A stretch of 64,000 nt of DNA, from assembly GCA_046047235.1 (NCBI GenBank), contig JBJOII010000007.1, forward strand, positions 5,499-69,498, in the 5' to 3' direction. The notes below the pieces were generated by a model. That model saw only the letters and a list, made by a program, of their open reading frames with translations, had not been told where the DNA came from and searched no databases. The position numbers and the translations under genes were made by a program. Shown piece after piece: positions 34,469 to 43,700 of the stretch (position 1 is the first letter of the stretch; each line of letters begins with the position of its first letter). This DNA is from JBMTVN01 sp046047235. GTDB taxonomy: Bacteria > Verrucomicrobiota > Verrucomicrobiia > Limisphaerales > JAHDYP01.

Positions 34469-35479
34469 ATGAATCTACTTGTCACCGGCGGCGCCGGCTT
34501 CATCGGATCCAATCTCATTCAGCACATCATCGACCAGGACGCCATCACCCGCCTGATCAACCTGGATTGCCTCACCTACGCCGGCCACCCGGAAAACCTC
34601 GCCCCCATCCAAAACCACCCGAAATACGCCTTCGAACAAGTCGACATCCGCGACAAACAGGCCGTCGCCAATCTCGTGCGCCATCACCAGATCACCCATG
34701 TGATGCACCTTGCCGCCGAATCCCACGTGGATCGATCCATCACCGGACCCGGCGACTTCATCAGTACCAACGTGGTCGGTACCTTCAACCTCCTCGAAGC
34801 CTGTCGCGATGCCTGGAAGGACTCCCCCGCCAATCATCGCTTCCATCACGTCTCCACAGACGAAGTCTACGGCAGCCTGGGCGCCACCGGCTACTTCACT
34901 GAAACCACCCCCTACGCGCCCAACTCCCCCTACTCAGCCAGTAAAGCCTCCAGCGATATGCTGGTCCGCGCCTACCACCACACCTACGGACTCCCCACGG
35001 TCATCACCAATTGCTCCAATAACTACGGGCCCTACCAGTTCCCGGAAAAACTGATCCCCGTCGTCATCCAAAGCCTCCTGAACCGCAAAAATGTCCCCGT
35101 CTATGGCGACGGCATGAACGTCCGGGACTGGCTCTACGTCCGCGATCACGCCGAGGCACTGTGGCAAGTGCTGAACCGCGGACAACTGGGCGAAACCTAC
35201 AACATCGGGGGGCACAACGAATGGGCCAATATCCGCATCGTCGAGCTGATCTGCGACCTCGTCGATGAACTCGCCCCGCAAGCCGGTGCCAACTCCCGAC
35301 AACTCATCTCCTTCGTCAAGGACCGCCCCGGCCACGACCGCCGCTACGCCATCGATGCCTCGAAAATTGAAAAGGAACTCGGCTGGACCCCAGCCTATAC
35401 CTTCGAAAAGGGCATCCGGGAAACAGTAGCCTGGTACTTGAACAACCAGCCCTGGGTCCAGGCCGTCACGACTAAGTAG
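34469..35479 (+). CDS. rfbB: dTDP-glucose 4,6-dehydratase
   Basis: 336 residues from ATG 34469, the usual length. The N-terminal NAD site is MNLLVTGGAGFIGSN. LAAESHVDRSI is the RmlB signature. The catalytic set is present: STDEVYGSL (Thr, Asp, Glu) and PYSASKASSD (Tyr-x3-Lys). NCSNNYGPYQFPEKLIP and the YGDGMNVRDWLYVRDH motif also fit. It converts dTDP-glucose to dTDP-4-keto-6-deoxyglucose, the branch point to rhamnose and other deoxy sugars for surface polysaccharides. No rfbA, C or D adjacent, so it stands apart from its pathway here. Stop is six bases from the convergent SahR-like gene. Confidence 0.95.
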   Translation: MNLLVTGGAGFIGSNLIQHIIDQDAITRLINLDCLTYAGHPENLAPIQNHPKYAFEQVDIRDKQAVANLVRHHQITHVMHLAAESHVDRSITGPGDFISTNVVGTFNLLEACRDAWKDSPANHRFHHVSTDEVYGSLGATGYFTETTPYAPNSPYSASKASSDMLVRAYHHTYGLPTVITNCSNNYGPYQFPEKLIPVVIQSLLNRKNVPVYGDGMNVRDWLYVRDHAEALWQVLNRGQLGETYNIGGHNEWANIRIVELICDLVDELAPQAGANSRQLISFVKDRPGHDRRYAIDASKIEKELGWTPAYTFEKGIRETVAWYLNNQPWVQAVTTK

Positions 35480-35485
35480 CAAAAG

Positions 35486-36415
35486 CTACCTCTCGCCCGT
35501 CGCCAAGAGTGTCTCCAAATGCGGAGGCTCCTCCTCCCGTGCCACCACGGTAATCTCCGCACACCTGAATCCGGCCGCCTCCAGCCATTGCTGCAAATCA
35601 CTCTCGGCAAACCCCAGCCAGCGATCACCATAGCGCTCCCGGGCCTGCTGATACTGATGCTCCCGCAAATCCAGGACCATCACCTGCCCGCCTGCCCGCA
35701 GCAAACGATAAGCCGCGACCAACGCCTTCGCAGGATCCACGGCGTGATGCAGCGCCTGACTCAAAATCACCAAATCCATGCTCCCCGCCTCAATCGGTGG
35801 CTCCTCCAGATCACCCAGCCGGAACTCCAGATTCTTCAGCTTGTTCCGCTTCGCCTTCGCCGCCCCGTAAGCCACCATCTTGGGTGAGTTATCCACCGCC
35901 ACCACGCTCCGGCAACGCCTCGCCAAAAGCTCGCTCAATAACCCTTCACCACTCCCCAAATCCGCCACGTCCAACGCCGGCAATATGCGCAATAACAACT
36001 GCCCAAATGCCTGCCAAGACCGCCCCGGCCCATACACCCGGTCAAACCGGCCCGCAATCTGGTTGAAATACAACTGCGCCTGCTCCTCCCGTAAACCAAC
36101 AATCCGCTTCAAGTTCACCCGGTCCGAAGCACGCTCAGGCAACTCCTCAGCCCCCAATACCGCCCACCGCATCAATTCCTCGCCACGATCCCCCAAGCCC
36201 CCCCGAACTCCATAAAACGTCCGCTTCCCCTCCCTCCGTGACTGCAGCAAACCCGCCTCGGTCAATAACCCCAAATGGGTCGATATCCGGCTCTGCCCCA
36301 GCCGCGTAATCTCCTGCAGCTCCTGCACGGAAAGCTCCTCGCCCTCCAGCAACGCCAAGATGCGTAATCGCGTCGGATCCGCCAAAGCCCGGAATGTCCT
36401 CAATACATCGCGCAT
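35486..36415 (-). CDS. ArsR-type regulator fused to SAM methyltransferase domain (SahR-like)
   Basis: 309 residues from ATG 36415. The N-terminal ~85 residues are an ArsR winged helix (RALADPTRLRILALLEGEEL, LGQSRISTHLGLLTEAGLL). The rest is a class I methyltransferase with motif I VADLGSGEGLLSELLA, an acidic strand end VAVDNSPKM and LVILSQALHHAVDP. Divergent from metK-ahcY with a 100-bp shared promoter region. SahR, described in other bacteria, is an ArsR protein with such a domain that controls the S-adenosylmethionine cycle in response to S-adenosylhomocysteine; layout and neighbours make that role likely here. It could alternatively be a methyltransferase with regulatory function. Longer readings to 36514 would cover the promoter. 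Confidence 0.88.
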   Translation of the reverse strand: MRDVLRTFRALADPTRLRILALLEGEELSVQELQEITRLGQSRISTHLGLLTEAGLLQSRREGKRTFYGVRGGLGDRGEELMRWAVLGAEELPERASDRVNLKRIVGLREEQAQLYFNQIAGRFDRVYGPGRSWQAFGQLLLRILPALDVADLGSGEGLLSELLARRCRSVVAVDNSPKMVAYGAAKAKRNKLKNLEFRLGDLEEPPIEAGSMDLVILSQALHHAVDPAKALVAAYRLLRAGGQVMVLDLREHQYQQARERYGDRWLGFAESDLQQWLEAAGFRCAEITVVAREEEPPHLETLLATGER

Positions 36416-36437
36416 CTCAAAAACCTTCAAATACCAG

Positions 36438-36483
36438 TTGACGTTGCGGAAAGCGTTTATATCTTCCCATCCTGATACGTCAA
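36438..36483. promoter_or_regulatory. Shared regulatory region with inverted TTGACGT/ACGTCAA arms
   Basis: TTGACGT (36438-36444) and its exact reverse complement (36477-36483) face each other across 32 bases; TATC (36460-36463) and GATA (36474-36477) form an inner dyad. On the minus strand TTGACG (36483-36478), 16 bases and TATAAA (36461-36456) make a strong promoter for the regulator, so a bound dimer would block it. The + strand metK promoter is not clear. Confidence 0.6.
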
Positions 36484-36515
36484 TATGACAGTTCAGCCAA
36501 CTCCATACTCCCACT

Positions 36516-37703
36516 ATGAGTAAAAACTACATCTTCTCGTCGGAATCAGTCGGCGAAGGCCATCCCGATAAAGTCTGCGATACTATCTCCGACGCGATTC
36601 TGGACGCGTGCATCGCCCAAGACCGCAATAGCCGCGTCGCCTGCGAAACCTACGCCAAAAGTAACCTCGTGGTCATCGGCGGCGAAATCACCACCAAAGC
36701 CAACATCGACTACAACGCCGTAGCCCGTCAGGCCATCCGCGATATCGGTTACGTCAATGATGACGATGTCTTCCACGCCGATCGCGTTCTCATCCTGAAT
36801 GCTATCACGCAGCAAAGCCCCGACATCGCCCAAGGGGTCGATGCCCGCAAGGCCGCCGGGAAGGGCACAGCAGAACAAGGCGCCGGCGATCAGGGCCTCA
36901 TGTTCGGCTACGCCTGTAACGAAACGCCCGAGTTGATGCCCGCGCCCATCATGTACGCGCACCAACTCGGACAAGCCCTCACTAACCTCCGTAAAGCCGG
37001 TAAAGTCGACTGGCTCCGCCCCGACGCCAAATCCCAGGTCTCGGTGGAATACCGGAATGACCAGCCCGTCCGCATCGCCAACGTGGTCGTCTCTACCCAG
37101 CACGCCAATAGCGTCAAAACCTCCACGCTCCGCAAGTTCATCCTCGAGGAAGTCATCCTCAAGACTCTCCCTAAAAAGATGATCGACTCCAAAACGGAGG
37201 TCCTCATCAACCCGACAGGACGCTTCGTTGTCGGTGGCCCCCAAGGGGATACCGGCCTCACCGGCCGCAAAATCATCGTCGATACCTACGGCGGTATGGG
37301 CAGACACGGCGGTGGAGCGTTCTCAGGCAAGGACCCGTCCAAGGTCGACCGTAGCGCCGCTTACATGGGCCGCTATGTCGCCAAAAACATCGTCGCAGCA
37401 GGCATCGCCTCCAGCGCCGAAATCCAGTTCGCCTACGCCATCGGTCACCCCCGGCCCGTCAGTGTCTGCGTCAATACGTTCGGAACCGCCGCCGCCGGCA
37501 TCACCGATGCCATGATCGAAAAGGCCGTGTGCCAGGTGTTCAGCTTCAAGCCCGCTGATATCGTCAGCCAATTGAAACTGCTCCGACCAATCTACACTCA
37601 AACCACCAATTACGGCCACTTCGGCAAAACAACCGACCTCAAGAGCATCACCTGGGAGAAAACCGACAAAGCCCGGGAATTGCGCAAAGCCCTTAAACTC
37701 TAG
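36516..37703 (+). CDS. metK: S-adenosylmethionine synthase
   Basis: 395 residues, normal length. All signatures are present: SVGEGHPDKVCDTISDAILD near the N-terminus (His for phosphate chemistry), GAGDQGLMFGYA, FVVGGPQGDTGLTGRKIIVD and GGGAFSGKDPSKVDRSAAY (P-loop-like). It makes SAM from methionine and ATP in the cytoplasm. Downstream ahcY, 46 bp away, completes half of the SAM cycle, and the divergent ArsR-methyltransferase gene is its probable regulator. The short 5' region leaves no room for a classic SAM riboswitch with terminator. Confidence 0.98.
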   Translation: MSKNYIFSSESVGEGHPDKVCDTISDAILDACIAQDRNSRVACETYAKSNLVVIGGEITTKANIDYNAVARQAIRDIGYVNDDDVFHADRVLILNAITQQSPDIAQGVDARKAAGKGTAEQGAGDQGLMFGYACNETPELMPAPIMYAHQLGQALTNLRKAGKVDWLRPDAKSQVSVEYRNDQPVRIANVVVSTQHANSVKTSTLRKFILEEVILKTLPKKMIDSKTEVLINPTGRFVVGGPQGDTGLTGRKIIVDTYGGMGRHGGGAFSGKDPSKVDRSAAYMGRYVAKNIVAAGIASSAEIQFAYAIGHPRPVSVCVNTFGTAAAGITDAMIEKAVCQVFSFKPADIVSQLKLLRPIYTQTTNYGHFGKTTDLKSITWEKTDKARELRKALKL

Positions 37704-37749
37704 CTCAACCCGGCCCGCTACAGACCAGACCAATACGTTCCATACCGCT

Positions 37750-39201
37750 ATGGCTAAAAAGAAAACATCCAAAGCAACGAAATCCTCACCTGGAGCCAAG
37801 AATGACTCCATCGTCCTCGATATGAACCTGGCCGAGTTCGGCCGCAAAGAAATCGAGGTCGCCGAACACGAAATGCCCGGCCTCATGGCCGTGCGCAAAC
37901 GCTACGCCAAATCGCAACCGCTGAAAGGCGTGCGAATCTCCGGGTCTCTCCATATGACCATCGAGACCGCCGTGCTCATCGAAACGCTGACCGCCCTCGG
38001 AGCCTCAGTGCGCTGGGCCAGCTGCAATATCTTCAGCACACAGGACCATGCCGCCGCGGCCATCGCCCAAGGCGGTGTCAGTGTCTTCGCCATCAAGGGC
38101 GAAACGCTCGAGGAATACTGGGACTACACGCTCAATGCCCTCACCCACCCCGGAATGAAAGGACCCGAGCTCATCGTCGACGACGGCGGCGATGCGACAC
38201 TCCTCCTCCATAAAGGCTACGAAATGGAGCAGGGCGACGGATGGGTCAATACAGCATCCGAAAGCCACGAAGAGCAGATCATCAAAAACCTGCTCAAAAA
38301 GTGCGCCAAAACCCGCCCGGGCTGGTTCACCAAAGTCGCCAAGGACTGGAAAGGCGTCTCCGAGGAAACCACCACCGGCGTGCATCGCCTCTACCAACTG
38401 CACGAAATCGGTAAACTCCTCATCCCCGCCATCAACGTCAACGACTCGGTCACCAAGTCCAAATTCGACAACCTCTACGGCTGCCGCGAATCCCTGGCCG
38501 ATGGTATCAAGCGCGCCACCGGCGTCATGGTCGCCGGAAAGACCGCTGTGGTCTGTGGCTATGGCGACGTCGGTAAAGGCAGCGCCCACTCGCTCCGCGG
38601 GTTCGGTGCCCGCGTCATCGTTACAGAAATCGACCCCATCAACGCCCTCCAGGCCGCCATGGAAGGGTTCGAAGTCAAAACGGTCGAAGACACGCTCGGC
38701 GAAGGCGATATCTATGTCACCACCACCGGCAATCGTGACGTCATCACCTATGACCACATGCGGAAAATGAAGGACCAGGCCATCGTCTGTAATATCGGCC
38801 ACTTCGATAACGAGATCCAAATGGACCGCCTCAACACCGCCAAGGGTGTCAAACGGGTGAATATCAAACCCCAGGTGGACAAATACATCATGGCGAATAA
38901 AAACGAGATCTACATCCTCGCAGAAGGTCGCCTCGTGAACCTCGGCTGCGCCGAAGGTCACCCCAGCTTCGTCATGTCCAACTCGTTCACCAACCAAGTG
39001 CTGGCACAGCTGGACCTCTGGAACCAGCGCGACTCCTACAAGCCCGGTGTCTATCGCCTGTCGAAGAAACTCGACGAGGAAGTCGCCCGCCTCCACCTGG
39101 AAAAAATCGGAGTCAAGCTCACCACGCTGACCCGCAAACAATCCAAATACCTGGGTATCCCCGTGGAGGGCCCCTACAAACCGGAACACTACCGCTACTA
39201 A
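37750..39201 (+). CDS. ahcY: Adenosylhomocysteinase (S-adenosyl-L-homocysteine hydrolase)
   Basis: 483 residues, the long bacterial form with the ~40-residue insertion. Motifs: SLHMTIETAVLIETLTALGA, SCNIFSTQDHAAAAI, VNDSVTKSKFDNLYGCRESL (adenosine-site Lys/Asp), CGYGDVGKGSAHSLRGFGA (NAD site) and the family C-terminus ending YKPEHYRY. It cleaves SAH to adenosine and homocysteine, relieving methyltransferase inhibition, and uses bound NAD. Co-transcribed with metK; a rho-independent terminator follows at 39223. A basic Lys-rich N-terminus precedes the domain. Confidence 0.98.
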   Translation: MAKKKTSKATKSSPGAKNDSIVLDMNLAEFGRKEIEVAEHEMPGLMAVRKRYAKSQPLKGVRISGSLHMTIETAVLIETLTALGASVRWASCNIFSTQDHAAAAIAQGGVSVFAIKGETLEEYWDYTLNALTHPGMKGPELIVDDGGDATLLLHKGYEMEQGDGWVNTASESHEEQIIKNLLKKCAKTRPGWFTKVAKDWKGVSEETTTGVHRLYQLHEIGKLLIPAINVNDSVTKSKFDNLYGCRESLADGIKRATGVMVAGKTAVVCGYGDVGKGSAHSLRGFGARVIVTEIDPINALQAAMEGFEVKTVEDTLGEGDIYVTTTGNRDVITYDHMRKMKDQAIVCNIGHFDNEIQMDRLNTAKGVKRVNIKPQVDKYIMANKNEIYILAEGRLVNLGCAEGHPSFVMSNSFTNQVLAQLDLWNQRDSYKPGVYRLSKKLDEEVARLHLEKIGVKLTTLTRKQSKYLGIPVEGPYKPEHYRY

Positions 39202-39222
39202 GCCGTTCCCGTTCGATCTCAC

Positions 39223-39262
39223 ACTCCCGGCCGACCGCTGGTCCGCCGGGAGTTCTTTTTTC
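39223..39262 (+). terminator. Rho-independent terminator after ahcY
   Basis: Stem ACTCCCGGC (39223-39231) pairs perfectly with GCCGGGAGT (39245-39253) and is followed by TCTTTTTTC. The 13-base loop is G/C-rich. Confidence 0.9.
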
Positions 39263-39391
39263 ATCCAATAGCCCACCCTCCCCGAGTCGAGCAATCACCA
39301 GAGGCAACCACCCCCCTGCATGCCGGCAGCACCAGTAGAGGAACAACCCGCCGCCAGACCGGAAACAGGATTGGGCACAGCCGAGTCCTCC

Positions 39392-39919
39392 CTACAAACC
39401 CCGCTTCTCAAACCACACAAACAAACCCACCGTGCCCACCCCAAAAAGCGGAATCAGAACCCACGGCGAAACACCCATTAGCTCCGGCAAACTGACCTTC
39501 CCCAGATCCTTCCACGCCAAGACAGTCTCCCGCATCAGCGGAAACACCTCCGCATACAAGGCCGCTCCCACCAGCATCCCCAGCAAAGCAAAGACCGCAT
39601 GCCAGCGCCCCTCACCCAATGCCCCCACAGCCGTCCCCGGACAATACCCCATCACCGCCCACCCAGCCCCAAATAACCCGCCCCCCAAAATCACCGCACC
39701 AAGGTTCAATGGCTTGTGACTCAATTTGATCACTTCCAGCTCCGCCAACACACCAATCCCCACCATCCCCACCACAATCGCCGATAACATGAACTTCAAA
39801 ATCGTCATGTCCTGCAAACGCATCGCCCCCACCTGCTTCTCAAAACGTAAAACCCGCCCCCGCTGCAGCAAAAACCCAAACACAAAACCCGTCGCCAATC
39901 CTAAAACCACACTATTCAT
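39392..39919 (-). CDS. YeeE/YedE-type (DUF6691) transporter half, second gene
   Basis: 175 residues from ATG 39919. Four to five hydrophobic helices are seen, beginning SVVLGLATGFVFGFLLQRGR. The signature GYCPGTAVGALGEGRWHA resembles the cysteine-containing pore motif of YeeE/YedE proteins, which import thiosulfate or other sulfur compounds. It overlaps the upstream half by 8 bp. The two half-size genes together match one full-length YeeE, like the PmpA/PmpB pairs in other bacteria. Sits near the sulfide cassette but is transcribed away from it. Confidence 0.88.
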   Translation of the reverse strand: MNSVVLGLATGFVFGFLLQRGRVLRFEKQVGAMRLQDMTILKFMLSAIVVGMVGIGVLAELEVIKLSHKPLNLGAVILGGGLFGAGWAVMGYCPGTAVGALGEGRWHAVFALLGMLVGAALYAEVFPLMRETVLAWKDLGKVSLPELMGVSPWVLIPLFGVGTVGLFVWFEKRGL

Positions 39920-40457
39920 GCTTCGCCCTCCCATAAACCGACCTCGCCACCCCAATCCCCACTCCAAAAAACATCAGCATCGCCAAAAACCCACTCCCGG
40001 ATAATTGCATCAGTCCGCTCAGCCCATGCCCGCTCGGACACCCATCCGCCAACCGAACCCCAAACAAAGCCACCACCCCCCCAAGAAAAGCCCAAACCGC
40101 CCGCTTCGCCACCGACCCGCCAAACCGCTCCCGCCAACCCGGCGGCACCGCCTCCGACGCATAACTCCCGTCCATCTTCGATGACACAAACGCCCCCAGC
40201 AAAATCCCCACAACCACCATGAACTGCCAGTCCACCCGAACCTTCTCCTTAACAAAATACTCGTTCCCCGCCACATGCCCCGATGCCACCACCCCCTCAG
40301 CCAAACCCGCCGCCCGCACAAAGGTGGTCGATGTCCCCAAATAACTCGTCTTGCCCCCCACCACAGTCGTTAGCCAGGCCGAAACCACCGCCAACAACCC
40401 GGCTAACGCACCCGCCAGGTAGGGACTCCATCCTCCATCCTTAGTTCGCCATCGCAT
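39912..40457 (-). CDS. YeeE/YedE-type transporter half, first gene
   Basis: 181 residues with several membrane helices (YLAGALAGLLAVVSAWLT, FMVVVGILLGAFVSS, AVWAFLGGVVALFGVRLADGC). The conserved motif GCPSGHGLSG carries the key cysteine that binds sulfur substrate in YeeE-type transporters. The loop with YLGTSTTFVRAAGL fits the family. Followed by an 8-bp overlap with its partner. Probable role: movement of thiosulfate, sulfide-derived or other sulfur compounds across the inner membrane (inference from family). Confidence 0.88.
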   Translation of the reverse strand: MRWRTKDGGWSPYLAGALAGLLAVVSAWLTTVVGGKTSYLGTSTTFVRAAGLAEGVVASGHVAGNEYFVKEKVRVDWQFMVVVGILLGAFVSSKMDGSYASEAVPPGWRERFGGSVAKRAVWAFLGGVVALFGVRLADGCPSGHGLSGLMQLSGSGFLAMLMFFGVGIGVARSVYGRAKHE

Positions 40458-40776
40458 AAGGCTCTTGCAACTACACCCTGCACATCAAAATCGCAACACC
40501 GCTCTGCCTCCCTCACCCCAGTCATGCCCGCCAGGGGAAGACCAAGCTACAAAGCCGATGGAGAACACCCTGCACTAGCCGGACCCTTTTTATATCATAA
40601 ATAACATTATCATTATCTTGGTTTCCAAGTAGCCGGACTTGACAGTGCCAAGGCAGGGTTTAGATTCAGAGCCGTCCCCTAAATTCAATTCACCCGTAGT
40701 TGAAATGACTACACACCGACGTCTCACGTCTTCACATCCGCAAGGGTCACTCACTACAGGGTAAAACCATCAAACC
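40458..40776. other. Intergenic region with an AT-rich block and no gene
   Basis: The divergent gap between the YeeE pair and the LamG protein. It holds an AT-rich stretch around 40588-40620 (TATATCATAAATAACATTAT), unusual in this GC-rich window, and a promoter at 40639. I see no RNA gene or ORF worth calling. Confidence 0.6.
40639..40666 (+). promoter_or_regulatory. Candidate promoter of the LamG/PA14 protein gene
   Basis: A perfect -35 TTGACA (40639-40644), a 16-base spacer and TAGATT (40661-40666), which matches the -10 consensus at four of six bases. The gene starts ~110 bases downstream. Confidence 0.5.
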
Positions 40777-43700
40777 ATGAAAAGACTCGTCCTCCTAACG
40801 CTGCTGACAGCACTGACCTCCCCGGTCCGGGCTGACTATGCATCCAGCGTCCTCGCCCACGGTCCCATCGCCTACTGGCGCCTTAACGAAACAACTCAGC
40901 CACCAGCCGGCGATATGGCCGCCAACAGCGGTAGCCTCGCAAGCGCCGCAGACGGCTTCTACGTCGGGGACGTCTTCCGCCCCGAAACCGGTGCCATCGT
41001 TGGCAGCCCCTCCGATACCGCCGCCAGCTTCACCGGCGGTGCCCGCGTCACAGTCCCTTACAGCGCCGACCTCAACCCCTCCGGAGCATTCTCCGTAGAA
41101 TGCTGGGCCCTCAAAGACCCCGGCACCGGCTACCCCCTCGGTGCCTTCTCCTCCGTCCAATACAACGGCGGCTCAGAACGCCGCGGATGGCTCATCTACG
41201 ACAATGACACCAATTGGCAGTTCCGCGTCGGTGACGGCGCCGGCTACGTCGCCACCGCCGGTGGCGGCACCGCCGACGTGGGCGCGTGGTACCATCTGGT
41301 CGGTGTCTGCGACGGCACCAACGCCAAGCTCTACGTCAACGGTGAGGAGGTCGCCAATGTCGCCCTCGCGCGCCCCTTCGAACCCAACCCCTCCGCCTCA
41401 ACCGACATCGGCAGCGCCAGCGCGTTCGGTCGCCACTTCACCGGCGTCGTTGATGAGGCCGCTGTTTACCCGACCGCCCTCTCCGCCGCGGAAGTGCTGG
41501 CCCATTACCAGAACGGCATCAACAGCGCACCAACCACGCCCTACAGTCAACTCGTCCAGGCCCAAAACCCCCTGGCCTACTGGCACCTCAACGAACCCGC
41601 CTATACCCCACCCACCTCCCTCCCCAGTGCCGCCAACCTCGGCTCCGATGGCGCCGCCTCCAACGGCAGCTACCAGCCCGGCAGCCAGCCCGGCGCCCCA
41701 GGCTCCACCCTCAGCGGTTTCGGCGCCGACAACAAATCCACTGCCTTCAACGGCATCGTCGGCCATGTGGAAACTCCTGTCTCCCTCAATAACCTCGCAG
41801 AATTCACCGTCATGGGCTGGATCAAACGCGGATCGGAACACTCCACCCGCGGCGGGTACTTCGGCCAAAATGACCTGCTCGAGTTTGGTGACGCCGATGG
41901 CGGCACCACCATCGAAGCCTGGATCAATGCCTACGGCGCCAATATCAAGATCGATTACCCGTTCCCCGACGATACCTGGGGCTTCATCGCCCTCACCGGC
42001 AATAGCACGGAAGCTGTCCTCTACGTCAACGGCATCCCCGCCGCCAGCCGGACCGGCAGCGTCACGTCCTTTGGTAGCAGCGCCTACCTGTTTAATATCG
42101 GCGGCGGCGGCATCTTCAACGCCACCGGTGACTACTTCCGCGGAGGCATCGACGAAGTCGCCGTCTTCGATAAAGCGCTCAGCGCCGCACAAGTCCTCGA
42201 AGTATTCGCCGGCGCCAATGTCCCACCCTGGATCACAACCCAACCCATCGCCCCCGATCGCGATCTCTACGCCGGTAACACAGTCACGGTCAGCGTCGGC
42301 GCCGAAGGCCCCCCACCGCTCACCTACCAGTGGTTCAAAGACGGAGCCGCCGTCACCGGCCAAACCTCCGATACGCTCACGCTTAGCCCCGCCGCAGTCA
42401 GCGACTCCGGCACCTATGAAGTCGTCGTCAGCAACACCTACGGACAAGCCACCAGCGACAGCGTCAGCATCCTGATCAATCCCGCGGACACGGTCGCACC
42501 CACCTTGCTCCACGCCACAGGCAACGACATGTTCAATCAGGTCAGAGTCTGGTTCTCCGAACCCGTCGACCCCGCCTCAGCCCAGAACCCAGCGAACTAC
42601 TCGCTCTCGGGCGGGCTCTCCATCTCCGCCGCCACGCTCGATACCCCTGCCGGCGGCAGCGGTGACCATATCGTCACTCTCTCGACTTCAGCCCAAACCC
42701 CGGGCCAAATCTATACCCTCACGGTCTCCGGCGTGCAGGATCAGGTCCTCCCCGCCAATACGATCGCCGCCAATAGCACCATCGAGTTCAGTAGCTGGAT
42801 CATCTACTCCGGCTACCTCAAATTCGAAGTCTGGAACGGCCTCTCCACCTCCGATAATAACCTCCCCAATACGCTGCTCGCAGACCCTAGGTTCCCCGAT
42901 TCCCCGGACATGGTCACCTATGCCACGGAATTCTCCAGCCGAACGGTCTACCCCGATGACAGCCACGAAGGTTACGGCGGTAAAATGTCGGGCTTTATCA
43001 TCCCCACTGAAACAGCTGACTACACGTTCTTCCTCTCCAGCGATGACTCATCACAGCTCTACCTGAGCACCTCCGATGACCCGGCCGATGCCGTGCTCAT
43101 CGCCGAGGAAACCGACTGCTGCGATGCCTTCCAGGAACCCGACGTCCCCAACGACGACGGCACCACCTATTCATCCAGCTTCCCGGCCGTCACGCTCCAA
43201 GCCGGTCAGCGCTACTATATCGAAGCGCTCTGGAAAGAAGGCGGCGGCGGTGACTACTGCCGCGTCGCCTGGCGCAAGAGCGGTGACTCCACCCTCGCAG
43301 CAGACCTGCCCCATATCTCCGGCGCCAATATCGCCGTCCCCATCGACCCCAATGTCGATATGGCATTCACCCAGCAGCCCGCCGACCAGCTCGGGATCCT
43401 GCCCTCCACCGGCATCGAGATCTTCGCGCAAGATTTCAACGCCAATGACGGCGGCTTCACCGTGGTCAACACCGACCCCGCTCCCCCGGGACCGTGGGTC
43501 TACAACGCAGCTAACGGCACCTGGACCGCCAATGGCGGAGAAGCCGATTGCACCGGCCCCTACAACTCCCAGCTGAATAGCCCCGCTATCAGCTTAACCC
43601 AGGACGGCGCGCTCTCGCTCAACTTCAGCCACCGCTACTCATTCGAAAGCGGCCTCTGGGACGCCGGCCAGGTCCGGATCAGCGTCAATGGTGGTGCGTT

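Noticed and set aside
36415..36515. SAM riboswitch before metK
   Set aside because: Only 100 bases separate the divergent starts and no SAM-I/II core or terminator is visible; an ArsR-type operator explains the region better.
38005..39294. 429-codon minus-strand open frame opposite ahcY
   Set aside because: Antisense of a fully recognised gene; composition is a skew artefact.
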